From NCBI GenBank assembly GCA_003240735.1, contig QFNE01000001.1, positions 218,474-282,473 of the forward strand: a stretch of 64,000 nt of DNA. Reading direction: 5' to 3'. A model generated the notes under the pieces. That model saw nothing but the letters and a program-made list of their open reading frames with translations, was not told where the DNA came from and did not search any database. Below are positions 1-8,561 of the stretch, in pieces; within the stretch, counting starts at the first letter, position 1; each line of letters opens with the position of its first letter. The translations under genes were made by a program, and so were the position numbers. The DNA comes from Paracoccus denitrificans (lineage in GTDB: Bacteria > Pseudomonadota > Alphaproteobacteria > Rhodobacterales > Rhodobacteraceae).

Positions 1-381
1 CGACAGCTGTCCGTTCGCGCCCGCCACGATCAGGATCGCGTTCTCGCCCGAGCCGTCGACGAAGATCGGCGCGACCCCGGACGGTGTGCCCGGCGCGACC
101 CGGCAATGGGTCACGTCGACGCCCGCCTCGGCCATGTTGGCCACGACCATCGGACCGAACAGGTCATCGCCGATCCGCGCGACCATGACGACGTCGCAAC
201 CCAGCCGCGCGCAGGCGACGGCCTGATTGGAGCCCTTGCCGCCAAATCCCATCGAAAACGACGGCGCGGCCAGCGTTTCGCCCGGGTCGGGCATCCGATC
301 GATATAGGTGATCAGATCGACGTTGTTCGATCCCACGACGCCGATCCGCGGGCGTCTGGTTGGTGCGGTTTGATCGCTCAA
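1..381 (-). CDS. rbsK: Ribokinase, N-terminal part (runs off the window)
   Basis: PfkB-family sugar kinase that would phosphorylate D-ribose to ribose-5-phosphate in the cytoplasm. The 127 visible codons read as a typical ribokinase N-terminus: GVVGSNNVDLITYIDRMPDP near residue 12, then the substrate-binding GFGGKGSNQA segment near residue 45 and ARIGDDLFG after it. The reading frame opens with TTG at 379-381, preceded by AGGAGG seven bases upstream, so TTG is the preferred start although no ATG is available there. The C-terminal half with the DTxGAGD anion hole lies beyond base 1, so whether the enzyme is complete cannot be judged. Divergence from true ribokinase to another PfkB sugar kinase is possible but the GGKGSNQA motif favours ribokinase. 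Confidence 0.88.
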   Translation of the reverse strand, partial: MSDQTAPTRRPRIGVVGSNNVDLITYIDRMPDPGETLAAPSFSMGFGGKGSNQAVACARLGCDVVMVARIGDDLFGPMVVANMAEAGVDVTHCRVAPGTPSGVAPIFVDGSGENAILIVAGANGQLS

Positions 382-452
382 GACTTGGCCTCCTGCCTTG
401 GTGGCAGGGTCGCACGGGGCGTCAGACCCGGCAAGCCCTGCACCGTCCGGAG

Positions 453-2483
453 TCAGCGCGTGTCGCTGTCGGCGATCAGCCGCGCGAAGGTGTTGCCGAA
501 CCGGTCCAGCCGCGCCGCGTCCAGATAACGCGACAAATCTGCGGGGCGGTCCTCTGCGATCCGGCGCAGGACGGATGCGCCCAGCGACAGCGGTTTTTCG
601 GTGCCGTCCACCCCGCGCCCCAGATCGCGGGCGGCGTCCTGCAACTGATCGAACAGGGCGCCTGACGCGCGGCCCGCCAAGGCGCGGCGCGCGGGATGTA
701 TGGGTGCGACCTCTCCGGCGATGACGGCCAGAAATTCGTCGCCGTAACTGTCCAGCTTTTTTGCACCGACGCCCGGAATGCGCGCCATGTCGTCCAGCGT
801 TTGGGGCCGCTTCTGCGCCATCTCGATCAGGGTCCGGTCGGGAAAGACGACATAGGCAGGGACGCGCGCCGCCTCGGCCAGCGCGCGGCGGCGCGCCTTC
901 AGCGCCGACAGCAGGGGCGCGTCTTCTTCGTCGACCTGCATCGCAACGGGGGTACCCGACCACGCGCGGCGCGGCTCATCCCGGCGCAGGGTCACGGATT
1001 CGTCGCCGCGCAGGACCGCGTGCGCGGCCTCGGTGATGTGCAGGCCACCGTGGCGTTCGGGGTCGGGGCGGATCAGGTCGCGCCCCAGCATCTGGCGCAT
1101 GACGCCCTGCCATGTTCCCTTGGACAGTGCCTTGCCCACGCCAAAGGTCGGCAGCTGGTCATGCCCGCGTTGTTTCACCTTGTCGGTGGCAGTGCCGACC
1201 AGCACGTCGATGATATGGCCCTGCCCGAACGCCTCGCCCGTACGCAGCACCGCGGACAGCGCCATGCGCACCGGTTGGGTGGCGTCGAACACCGCAGGCG
1301 GCGTGTCGCACAGGTCGCAGTTGCCGCAGGGATCGGAGGTTTCGCCGAAATAGGACAACAGCGCCTGACGGCGACAGGACAGCGCCTCGGCCAGCCCAAG
1401 CAGCGCGTTCAGCCGCCCGTGATCGGCCTGCTTGCGTTCCAAGGGCGCCAGCCCTTCGTCGATCTGGGTGCGGCGCAGGCGGACGTCTTCGCCACCGTAC
1501 AGCGTCAGCGTTTCCGCCGGTTCACCGTCGCGGCCAGCACGGCCGATTTCCTGATAATAGGCCTCAATCGACTTTGGCAGATCGGCATGTGCGACCCAGC
1601 GGATATCGGGTTTGTCGATGCCCATGCCGAAGGCCACGGTGGCGGTCACGACCAGCCCGTCTTCGCGCTGAAACCGCGCCTCGACATCGCGCCGGCGGTC
1701 AGCGTCCATCCCGCCGTGATAGGCGACGGCGGCGATGCCCGCGTCGTTCAGCGCGGCTTCCAGCGTTTCGGTCTTAGCGCGGGTGGCGCAGTAGATGATG
1801 CCCGACTGCCCACGCCGGGCGGCGGCGAAGTCCATGATCTGCCGCCGGGGGCTGTCCTTGGGCTGAAACGCCAGATGGATGTTCGGGCGGTCGAACCCGC
1901 GCAGGAAGGTTTCGGGTTGCTGGCCCCCGAACAGACGCTCGACGATTTCGTCGCGGGTTTCGGCGTCGGCAGTCGCGGTGAAGGCGGCCAGCGGCACGTC
2001 CAGCGCACGGCGCAGTTCACCGACGCGCAGGTAATCGGGGCGGAAATCGTGGCCCCACTGGCTGACGCAATGCGCCTCATCGACCGCAATCGCGGTGACG
2101 CCTGCGCGTTTGAGCATGGGCACCGTCGCGCCCGATGCCAACCGTTCCGGCGCCATATACAGCAGGCGGATGCGGCCATCCTGCAGGCCGTCATAAACCT
2201 CGCGCGTCTCTTCTTCGGTATTGCCGGATGTCAGCGCGCCCGCCTGAACGCCGGCCGCCTTCAACGCGCGAACCTGGTCGCGCATCAGCGCGATCAGCGG
2301 GGAAATGACCACCGTCACGCCCTCGCGCATCAACGCAGGCAGTTGAAAGCAAAGGGATTTGCCGCCACCCGTCGGCATGATCGCCAGCACGTCGCGGCCG
2401 CTTGCCACGGCCTCGACGATTTCCTGCTGGCCGGGGCGAAACGCGTCGAAGCCCCAGACCTCGGCAAGAAGCGCCTCGCTCAT
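453..2483 (-). CDS. recQ: ATP-dependent DNA helicase RecQ
   Basis: A 676-residue superfamily 2 3'-5' DNA helicase acting in recombination and replication-fork repair. Visible landmarks in order: the FRPGQQEIV Q-motif region (residues about 15-23), Walker A PTGGGKS (37-43), DEAH box at 135-138 followed by the aromatic-rich loop CVSQWGHDFRPDY, helicase motif VI QEIGRAGRDG, a zinc-binding cluster of cysteines (CRRQ...CGNCDLC) in the RQC region, a winged-helix segment and a C-terminal HRDC domain (ALKARRRALAEAARVPAYVVFPDRTL). The length fits standard RecQ plus HRDC. The ATG at 2481-2483 overlaps the stop of the upstream hydrolase gene by four bases, so the two are likely co-transcribed. Confidence 0.97.
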   Translation of the reverse strand: MSEALLAEVWGFDAFRPGQQEIVEAVASGRDVLAIMPTGGGKSLCFQLPALMREGVTVVISPLIALMRDQVRALKAAGVQAGALTSGNTEEETREVYDGLQDGRIRLLYMAPERLASGATVPMLKRAGVTAIAVDEAHCVSQWGHDFRPDYLRVGELRRALDVPLAAFTATADAETRDEIVERLFGGQQPETFLRGFDRPNIHLAFQPKDSPRRQIMDFAAARRGQSGIIYCATRAKTETLEAALNDAGIAAVAYHGGMDADRRRDVEARFQREDGLVVTATVAFGMGIDKPDIRWVAHADLPKSIEAYYQEIGRAGRDGEPAETLTLYGGEDVRLRRTQIDEGLAPLERKQADHGRLNALLGLAEALSCRRQALLSYFGETSDPCGNCDLCDTPPAVFDATQPVRMALSAVLRTGEAFGQGHIIDVLVGTATDKVKQRGHDQLPTFGVGKALSKGTWQGVMRQMLGRDLIRPDPERHGGLHITEAAHAVLRGDESVTLRRDEPRRAWSGTPVAMQVDEEDAPLLSALKARRRALAEAARVPAYVVFPDRTLIEMAQKRPQTLDDMARIPGVGAKKLDSYGDEFLAVIAGEVAPIHPARRALAGRASGALFDQLQDAARDLGRGVDGTEKPLSLGASVLRRIAEDRPADLSRYLDAARLDRFGNTFARLIADSDTR

Positions 2484-3301
2484 TCCACCGGGGCCTGCGC
2501 GATGCGGGACAGAAAATCCGCGACCAGCGCATCCAGCAGCGGCTTTTGGGGGCCAAGCGGGAATTCGTGACCGGCCATGTCAAGGATGGCGACGGTCGCA
2601 CGCGGCCACTCGGCCAGCGCCGCCATCTGGTCGCGCCAACCCACGACTTCGTCCTGACGCCCGGCGATGACCAGCGCGGGGCCATCAAACACCGGCAGCT
2701 CCGCCCGAAGCGCATAGCGGGCGGGGTCATGCCGGATCGGTTCAAGCGCGTCTTCATTGGCGGCCTTGCCGGCGGGAATGACCGTTGCAGCCAGCTTTTC
2801 CATCAACGCGTCGATCCAGTCGCGCGTCTGGACAAGCACCGGGGTCGCATTCAGCACCTCGCTTTCGTTGCGCGCAAGCGCGCCGATCAGCGCGGCGTTG
2901 CTGCGCAGGACGATACCAGTCTGACGATCACGATGCGCATCGTCCGCAACGATCAGCGGCACACGCAGCATAAGGCCGCTGATCTGCGGGCGCAGCCGTG
3001 CCGCGACACCGCGGGCCAGCAACGCGCCTGCGGATGTCCCGCCAAGGACAAAGGGCGCGTCGCCGATCTCATCCCCGATCAGGCGGACAATCGCATCGAC
3101 ATAGCCGTCAAGGTCGTGGGGAACGGGTTCATCCGCGCTGCGGCCCATGCCCGGCAGATCGACGTAAAGACGGCCATAGCCTGCTTTGGCAAAGGCCGCG
3201 TCGTAGGTCGCGGCCTCGTCACGGTGATCCATCGGCCAGCCGTGAAGAAAGACGGCCCTAGGCGCGTCCATCGGACCGCGCCACTCTCTCCACATCGGCA
3301 T
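2480..3301 (-). CDS. Alpha/beta-fold hydrolase
   Basis: A 273-residue soluble hydrolase with the canonical alpha/beta-hydrolase order: oxyanion strand VFLHGWPMDH (residues about 18-26), DLPGMGRS loop, nucleophile elbow GTSAG with Ser at about 90, acid in AGRQDEVVG and catalytic His in MAGHEFPLGP near the C-terminus. The natural substrate cannot be read from the sequence; such proteins range from esterases to lactonases and C-C hydrolases. The gene ends inside the start of recQ (four-base overlap) and begins directly after yggT, so the three probably form one minus-strand unit. Confidence 0.88.
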   Translation of the reverse strand: MPMWREWRGPMDAPRAVFLHGWPMDHRDEAATYDAAFAKAGYGRLYVDLPGMGRSADEPVPHDLDGYVDAIVRLIGDEIGDAPFVLGGTSAGALLARGVAARLRPQISGLMLRVPLIVADDAHRDRQTGIVLRSNAALIGALARNESEVLNATPVLVQTRDWIDALMEKLAATVIPAGKAANEDALEPIRHDPARYALRAELPVFDGPALVIAGRQDEVVGWRDQMAALAEWPRATVAILDMAGHEFPLGPQKPLLDALVADFLSRIAQAPVE

Positions 3302-3304
3302 GGG

Positions 3305-3598
3305 TCAATACCCCAGGAAGAAGCCGGCGTTGTTGGCCAGCGCCCGTTGCAGGACGATGATGATGATAAAGACGATCAGCGGCGCCAGATCCAGCCCGCC
3401 GGTATCCGGCAGGATGCGGCGGATCGGGGCGTAAAGCGGCTCCAGCAGGCGGTTCAGGCCGTACCAGATCTGGCCCACCAGCGGCTGACGCGGGTTCAGC
3501 ACGCCGAAGTTGATCAGCCACGACATCAGGATATGGATGATCATCACCGTCCAGACGATATCCAGCAGAAGCATCAGGGTCTGAAACAGCGTCGTCAT
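3305..3598 (-). CDS. YggT family integral membrane protein
   Basis: A 97-residue YggT-family protein with two hydrophobic segments, one near the N-terminus (LMLLLDIVWTVMIIHILMSW) and one near the C-terminus (LAPLIVFIIIIVLQ), separated by the hallmark NPRQPLVG...LLEPLYAPIRRILPDTGGLDLAPL stretch. Family members are inner-membrane proteins linked in various bacteria to cell division, cell shape or osmotic tolerance; no biochemical activity is established. A longer frame extends upstream, but the family alignment and the codon pattern favour the ATG at 3596-3598. It lies four bases upstream of the hydrolase gene. Confidence 0.85.
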   Translation of the reverse strand: MTTLFQTLMLLLDIVWTVMIIHILMSWLINFGVLNPRQPLVGQIWYGLNRLLEPLYAPIRRILPDTGGLDLAPLIVFIIIIVLQRALANNAGFFLGY

Positions 3599-3802
3599 GC
3601 GGGTTCCCATCATGTGTGGCGTGTGTGCGCTGTCAGCTAAGGCAGGCGCGGCGCTGGCGCAAGGCAAGAGGGGTCGGGCCGCGAAAACGTGCGCAGCGTG
3701 ATCTGCCGCGCCGCCGCGTCGCGGTTGACCGACGGACAATGGGGTGGTTGACCGGTCGGGACCGGATGATGCCACGACATCACCCCAACCCAGGATCGCG
3801 CG

Positions 3803-4384
3803 ATGTATCCCCTTATCCGCTTTGCCCGCACCATGGCCGCTGCGCGCCACGCACCGAAACTGGGGCCGTTCGATACGCATGTGTCAACCGTTCGGATCTG
3901 GCCGTGGGACATCGACCCGTGGATGGAGCTGAACAACGGGCGCACACTGACGCTTTACGATCTTGGGCGAATTCCGATGGCGGTGCGCCTTGGCGTGGTC
4001 AAGGCGCTGCGGGCGCATGGATACGGCTTTACCGTGGCGGGCAGCAACGTGCGCTATCGCCGTCGGATCACTGCGTTCCAGAAAGTGACGATGCTGTCGC
4101 GCACCATCGGCTGGGACGACCGCTTCATCTATATGGAGCAGTCGCTTTGGTCCAAGGGGGAATGCTGCAACCAGATGCTGCTGCGCGCGGCCGTCGTGTC
4201 GCTGAAAGGGCGGCGAGGGATGATCGCGCCCACCCAGGTGATGCAGGACATCGGGGCCGACGCCACCTCGCCCGAGTTGCCCGAATGGGTCCGCGCCTGG
4301 ATCCTGTCGGAATCCGAACGACCGTGGCCGCCCGCGCTGGTCGGAATTGCGCCGGGCGACCGCACAGCGGACTTGCCAGGCTGA
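3803..4384 (+). CDS. Thioesterase family protein (hot-dog fold)
   Basis: A 193-residue protein of the 4HBT-like acyl-CoA thioesterase group. The segment VRIWPWDIDPWMELNNGRTLTLYDLGR (about residues 34-60) is the typical start of the hot-dog domain with the conserved N-N-G, and VAGSNVRYRRRITAFQKVTMLSRTIGWDDRFIYMEQ gives the central strands. No catalytic assignment to a specific acyl-CoA is possible. The ATG at 3803 is followed by a somewhat basic N-terminus, and the next gene (MFS transporter) starts 60 bases downstream, so they may be co-transcribed. The 200 bases upstream up to yggT hold no gene I can support and separate two divergently transcribed units. Confidence 0.8.
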   Translation: MYPLIRFARTMAAARHAPKLGPFDTHVSTVRIWPWDIDPWMELNNGRTLTLYDLGRIPMAVRLGVVKALRAHGYGFTVAGSNVRYRRRITAFQKVTMLSRTIGWDDRFIYMEQSLWSKGECCNQMLLRAAVVSLKGRRGMIAPTQVMQDIGADATSPELPEWVRAWILSESERPWPPALVGIAPGDRTADLPG

Positions 4385-4444
4385 TCCGCTTTGGGCCTTA
4401 TGCGCCCGAAGTCCCAGCCTGAACCCGCACCCCGGAGCCCCCGC

Positions 4445-5824
4445 ATGTCTGATCCGCGCGCCCGCCGCCGCATCTGGGGATGGTGGTTCTTCGACTGGGC
4501 CAGCCAGCCATTCGCGACGCTGCTGCTGACCTTCGTCTTTCCGATCTACTTCGCCGAGGTGGCGACCGCCCATTTCGCCGCTGAAGGTGCCGCGAACCCC
4601 GGCGCGATGGCCCAGCAGATGTGGGGATACGCGCTGGCGATTTCAGGTATTGTGATTGCGCTGATGGCCCCAATCCTGGGCGCGATCGCCGACACCAGCG
4701 GCCGACGAATGCCTTGGATCGTGGGGTTTTCGCTGATCTACGTTCTGGGGGCCTATGGCACTGGCCTGCTGCAACCGGACGGGGCCGGGCTGACAAGGGT
4801 CCTGATCTTCTTCGGCATCGGCCTGATCGGGCTGGAATTCACGACGATCTTTACCAACGCCCTGATGCCGACCCTTGCCCCGCGCGAGGATCTGGGCCGC
4901 GTTTCGGGGTCGGGCTTTGCCTTCGGCTATCTGGGCGGTCTGGTCGCACTGGCGCTGATGCTGGGGCTGTTTGCCGAAAGTGCGGCAACTGGTCTGACGC
5001 TGCTCGGGCACGCCCCCGCGCTGGGTCTGGACCCCGTCCAGCGCGAAGGGACGCGCTTTGCCGGGACGTTCACCGCCATCTGGTACGTCGTCTTCATGAT
5101 CCCGTTCTTTCTGTGGGTGCGCGAACCGCGCGGCCCCCGCCAGCCCGTGCGCATCCGCGCCGCGCTGGGTGATCTGGGACGGCTGCTCCGCGGTCTGCCA
5201 CGGCGTCCGTCGCTGATGGCATGGCTGATCGCGTCGATGTTTTCGCGCGACGCCCTGAACGGGCTTTACGCGTTCGCTGGCGTCTATGCTGCCACTGTTC
5301 TGGGCTGGCCGGTGATCTGGTCGGGCGTCTTCGGTGTCCTGTCGGCGATTGCAGCGGCGCTGATTTCATGGCTGGGAGGCCGCGCCGACCGTCGGCTGGG
5401 ACCAAAGCCCGTCATCGTCGGCTGCACCGTTGTCCTGATTGCGGTCTGCACGGTCGCCGTCGGGCTGACACCGGCCAGCCTGTTTGGCGTGCCGCTGCCA
5501 CGGGGCCCGATGGTTGGGCCGATGCGTCTGGCCGATCTGATCTTCATGCTGTGCGGGTTCTTCATCGGCGGGTTCGGCGGCGCGCTGCAGGCCGCCAGCC
5601 GGACGATGATGCTGCGCCACACCTCGGCCGCGCGCGCGACAGAGGCGTTCGGATTATACGCGCTGTCTGGCAAGGCCACGGCGTTTCTGGCGCCTGCCCT
5701 GATCGCGCTGGTGACCGGGATCAGCGGAAGCCAGCGGATCGGGATTTCGCCGCTGATCGTGATGTTCATTCTGTCGCTGGTCCTGCTAAGCTGGGTCAAA
5801 CACGAGGGAGAACCCGAGCAGTGA
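4445..5824 (+). CDS. MFS transporter, UMF1/Atg22-like family
   Basis: A 459-residue polytopic inner-membrane protein with about twelve hydrophobic segments. The N-terminus WGWWFFDWASQPFATLLLTFVFPIYFAE is the signature of the UMF1 (Atg22-like) branch of the major facilitator superfamily; the loop GAIADTSGRRMPWI corresponds to the MFS motif A between helices 2 and 3. The substrate is unknown in bacteria; the yeast homologue effluxes amino acids from the vacuole. The frame is open 18 codons further upstream, but the ATG at 4445 (MSDPRARRR) begins just before the first helix and is preferred. The stop overlaps the GTG start of mepA (GTGA), suggesting translational coupling. Confidence 0.86.
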   Translation: MSDPRARRRIWGWWFFDWASQPFATLLLTFVFPIYFAEVATAHFAAEGAANPGAMAQQMWGYALAISGIVIALMAPILGAIADTSGRRMPWIVGFSLIYVLGAYGTGLLQPDGAGLTRVLIFFGIGLIGLEFTTIFTNALMPTLAPREDLGRVSGSGFAFGYLGGLVALALMLGLFAESAATGLTLLGHAPALGLDPVQREGTRFAGTFTAIWYVVFMIPFFLWVREPRGPRQPVRIRAALGDLGRLLRGLPRRPSLMAWLIASMFSRDALNGLYAFAGVYAATVLGWPVIWSGVFGVLSAIAAALISWLGGRADRRLGPKPVIVGCTVVLIAVCTVAVGLTPASLFGVPLPRGPMVGPMRLADLIFMLCGFFIGGFGGALQAASRTMMLRHTSAARATEAFGLYALSGKATAFLAPALIALVTGISGSQRIGISPLIVMFILSLVLLSWVKHEGEPEQ

Positions 5825-6696
5825 TCGCCAAGACCCTGAAAATCTGCGCCGCGATGATCGCGCTGGCGCTGCCTGCGACGGTCGTGCCCGCCGCCGCCGA
5901 TCCGCTGGCCAAGGACGTCTTTGGCGGCATCCGGACCAGTAACGGCGGCCCGGCCCAGCCGATCGGGTTCTATTCCAAGGGCTGCGCGTCCGGGAACGTG
6001 CAGCTGCCCGAAACCGGTCCCACGTGGCAGGCGATGCGGCTGTCGCGCAACCGCAACTGGGGCCAGCCGCAGCTGGTGCAGTTTCTGGCTGACCTGTCGG
6101 CACAGGCCCGTCAGGCCGGATGGCAGGGCCTGTATATCGGCGACATGAGCCAGCCGATGGGCGGCCCGATGAAGACCGGCCATGCCAGCCACCAGATCGG
6201 GCTGGACGCCGACATCTGGATGCTGCCGCCGCAAAGCATGCGGTTAAGCGTGGCGCAGCGCGAGAAGATTTCATCGCAATCGGTCGTGGCCAAGAACGGT
6301 CTGGGCCCCAGCGCGCTGTGGTCGGCCAGCCACCACATGATCCTGCGCGCCGCCGCGTCCGATCCGCGGGTCGAGCGGGTCTTTGTCGACCCGGTCGCCA
6401 AGGTCATGATGTGCAACGCCGAAACCGGTAATCGCGCGTATCTGCGCAAGATCCGTCCCATCAACGGGCATGATTTCCACTTCCACGTTCGTCTGGCCTG
6501 CCCTGCGGGCGCGTCCGCCTGCCAGCATCAGGACCCGGTTCCCGCCGGTGACGGATGCGCCGAGGCCGGGCAATGGATCGCCAACCGCGCCAATCCGCCC
6601 AAGAGCCAGCCCAAGGCCGACCCCGACTATCGCCATCCTCGTTCCTTCCGCCTAAGTGAGATGCCCCGCACATGTCAGGCACTCGTCACACGCTAG
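5821..6696 (+). CDS. mepA: Penicillin-insensitive murein endopeptidase MepA
   Basis: A 291-residue periplasmic zinc metallopeptidase (LAS/M74 family) that cuts D-Ala-mDAP cross-links in peptidoglycan. Residues 1-26 form a signal peptide ending AAA. The zinc and catalytic residues are visible: H121, H124 and D131 in GHASHQIGLDADIW, and the HFH pair (H220, H222) in NGHDFHFHVR. Length matches the family (about 270-300). The start is GTG at 5821, overlapping the preceding TGA; no ATG gives a complete signal peptide. The last 25 bases overlap the next gene in another frame, so both are probably read from one message. Confidence 0.93.
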   Translation: MIAKTLKICAAMIALALPATVVPAAADPLAKDVFGGIRTSNGGPAQPIGFYSKGCASGNVQLPETGPTWQAMRLSRNRNWGQPQLVQFLADLSAQARQAGWQGLYIGDMSQPMGGPMKTGHASHQIGLDADIWMLPPQSMRLSVAQREKISSQSVVAKNGLGPSALWSASHHMILRAAASDPRVERVFVDPVAKVMMCNAETGNRAYLRKIRPINGHDFHFHVRLACPAGASACQHQDPVPAGDGCAEAGQWIANRANPPKSQPKADPDYRHPRSFRLSEMPRTCQALVTR

Positions 6697-7616
6697 GGGC
6701 GGTGGCGGCGTTTATCGGATTGACCGCTGCGGCATGGGCCGCGGCGGATCAACCCGGTTCTGCCCCTTCGACCCAACCGGCAGCCCCCACCGTCGAATAT
6801 GTCGGGAAATACGTCTGGTCCCGACCGGATGCCGATTTCGGCGGCTTTTCGGGGATCGAACTTTCGCCCGACGGCATGCGCTATACCGCGCTGTCGGATC
6901 GGGCCACGCTGTGGTGGGGCACGGTGGAACGCGACGCGCAAGGGCGCGTGCGCGGCATGACGCTGGCGGGTCAGTCGAACCTGCGAGACAGCAAGGGCAA
7001 GGCACTGGTCCCCGGCTATCAGGGGGATTCCGAGGGCGTCGCCGTCGCGCAGGACGGGCGCATCTTCGTCAGTTTCGAAGGGCTGATCCGCGTGGCCGAA
7101 TATGACACGCCCGACGCCCCTGCCAAGGTTCTGCCGACCGCGCCGTGGTTCAAGACACTGGGCCGCAACAAGGCGCTGGAGGCGCTGGCGATCACCGATG
7201 ACGGTGCGCTGATCACGACGCCCGAACTGTGGCCGGGCGACGATCCGACCTATCCGTTGTGGAAATTTCAGGACGGTGCGTGGACCACCATCGGCCAGCT
7301 GCCCCGTGTCGGACGTTGGGCGGCGGTGGCCGCCGATATCGGCCCTGACGGCATGCTGTATCTGCTTCAACGCGATTTTCGCGGTCTGGGGGGCTTTGCC
7401 AACCGCCTGATTCGGGTTGACCTGACCAAGGCCACCGGCCCGGATGCGCAGTTGGACGAACAGGTTCTGCTGCAGACCAACTATCGCCAGTATGGCAACC
7501 TGGAAGGGTTGAGCATCTGGAAAGACGGCCAGGGACTGCGCGCCACGATGATCTCGGACGACAATTTCCTGATGCTGCTGCAGACCGAGATCGTGGAATA
7601 CCGCATCCGGAACTGA
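6672..7616 (+). CDS. Secreted esterase-like activity of phytase family protein
   Basis: A 314-residue exported protein with an N-terminal signal peptide (hydrophobic AVAAFIGLTAAAWAAA, residues about 10-25) followed by a beta-propeller-like phytase-like domain: FGGFSGIELSPDGMRYTALSDRATLWWGTVERDAQGRV near residue 55, GDSEGVAVAQDGRIFVSFEG near 115, NKALEALAITDDGALI near 160 and a closing GNLEGLSIWKDGQGLRATMISDDN near 280. These E-G/E-A-L repeats are characteristic of the phytase-like family (COG4246-type). Substrate is unknown; the family name does not prove phosphatase activity. It overlaps mepA by 25 bases, an envelope-related pairing. Confidence 0.82.
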   Translation: MSGTRHTLGAVAAFIGLTAAAWAAADQPGSAPSTQPAAPTVEYVGKYVWSRPDADFGGFSGIELSPDGMRYTALSDRATLWWGTVERDAQGRVRGMTLAGQSNLRDSKGKALVPGYQGDSEGVAVAQDGRIFVSFEGLIRVAEYDTPDAPAKVLPTAPWFKTLGRNKALEALAITDDGALITTPELWPGDDPTYPLWKFQDGAWTTIGQLPRVGRWAAVAADIGPDGMLYLLQRDFRGLGGFANRLIRVDLTKATGPDAQLDEQVLLQTNYRQYGNLEGLSIWKDGQGLRATMISDDNFLMLLQTEIVEYRIRN

Positions 7617-7753
7617 CCGGGCCGGCTTGGCCGCCCGGGCACGGCCCGAGGCATGACCGGGATTGACGGATGCGCACATTGGGCCTAATCGCCCGGCTGT
7701 CCCGATCACGGGGCCGAGTTGTTCCGCTACCTTGTAAAACGGAAAGTCTGTCC

Positions 7754-8356
7754 ATGCGCCTTACGCTTGCGCCCGCCGTCATGGCGATGGCGGTCATTGT
7801 CGTCGCCTCGAACATCCTTGTGCAGTTCCAGTTGGGGAACTGGCTGACTTGGGGGGCGCTGACCTATCCGTTTGCCTTTCTGGTAACCGACATCACTAAC
7901 CGCATTCACGGCCGGCGCGCCGCGCAGCGCGTGGTGGTCGTCGGCTTCGTCACCGGGCTGTTCTGTTCGCTGATTGCGGCGGGTGCCGGGACCACGACCA
8001 TCCGGATCGCCACCGCCTCGGCGGCCGCGTTCTTTCTGGGACAGATGCTGGACGTGATCCTGTTCGACCGGATGCGTTACCGCCCCGACTGGTGGAAGGC
8101 GCCGCTGATTTCGTCTGTGATGGGTTCCGTCTTGGACACGATCATCTTCTTCACCATCGCCTTCGCGGCGTTTCTGCCACATGACGCCAACACCGGCTGG
8201 TCGAACGAGATCGTCCCCCTGCTGGGCCAGGGCCCCGAATTGCCGCTGTGGATGTCGCTGGGAATTGCCGACTGGGGGGTCAAGATGGGGCTGGCGCTGC
8301 TGACCCTTGTGCCCTTCCGCATCCTGGTACGCAAAATCTTGTCAACACCGGCCTAA
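7754..8356 (+). CDS. Queuosine precursor transporter (YhhQ family)
   Basis: A 200-residue membrane protein with about six helices belonging to the YhhQ/COG1738 family of 7-cyano-7-deazaguanine/queuosine precursor importers, which feed tRNA queuosine modification. Family features are PFAFLVTDITNRIHGRRAAQRVV (residues about 37-60, with the conserved T-D-xx-N), ATASAAAFFLGQMLDVILFDRMR (about 98-120) and the closing IADWGVKMGLALLTLVPFRI. The frame is open upstream to 7670, but the ATG at 7754 (MRLTLAP) starts at the first helix and is preferred. I found no convincing preQ1 riboswitch in the 140 bases upstream. Confidence 0.85.
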   Translation: MRLTLAPAVMAMAVIVVASNILVQFQLGNWLTWGALTYPFAFLVTDITNRIHGRRAAQRVVVVGFVTGLFCSLIAAGAGTTTIRIATASAAAFFLGQMLDVILFDRMRYRPDWWKAPLISSVMGSVLDTIIFFTIAFAAFLPHDANTGWSNEIVPLLGQGPELPLWMSLGIADWGVKMGLALLTLVPFRILVRKILSTPA

Positions 8357-8362
8357 ACCCTG

Positions 8363-8391
8363 TTGACTTGTGGTCAGGCTGTGCGAACCTT
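8363..8391 (+). promoter_or_regulatory. Candidate promoter of the small RNA/leader ORF
   Basis: TTGACT at 8363-8368 is a good sigma-70-type -35 element; 17 bases later AACCTT (8386-8391) is a weak -10. It would place a transcript start near 8398, fifteen bases before the strong Shine-Dalgarno of the small ORF. The -10 is poor, so this is tentative. Confidence 0.4.
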
Positions 8392-8427
8392 CGTTTCAGC
8401 GGCAACATTTTGAAAGGAGGTGGTCCA

Positions 8428-8484
8428 GTGTCGAGAGTGATGTTGGAGAGAGGTGTCGGGACAAACAGGGGGGCCGCGGCCTGA
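8428..8484 (+). CDS. Small ORF, 18 codons, with a very strong ribosome-binding site
   Basis: GTG at 8428 opens an 18-codon frame reading MSRVMLERGVGTNRGAAA and stopping at TGA 8482-8484. It is preceded four bases upstream by AAAGGAGGTGG, one of the best Shine-Dalgarno matches in the window. No known function can be assigned. The peptide is short and lacks a membrane segment; it may be a leader peptide or the coding part of a dual-function RNA. An ATG four codons in could also be used. No same-strand gene follows before the terminator, so classical attenuation of a downstream gene seems unlikely. Confidence 0.45.
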   Translation: MSRVMLERGVGTNRGAAA

Positions 8485-8561
8485 GGGCAGCCCCAGGGTC
8501 AAGAACCCTGCCTGGGACCGGATTTATCCATCCCTAACCGGACCATCTCCTTTGATCTCGC

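Noticed and set aside
696..2570. Very long open frame on the plus strand across recQ
   Set aside because: Long antisense frames are expected opposite high-GC genes; the composition is Arg/Ala/Gly-rich without motifs, and recQ on the other strand is unambiguous.
7617..7753. Possible preQ1 riboswitch before the queuosine-precursor transporter
   Set aside because: No preQ1-I pseudoknot consensus or A-rich tail is visible in the short upstream region.
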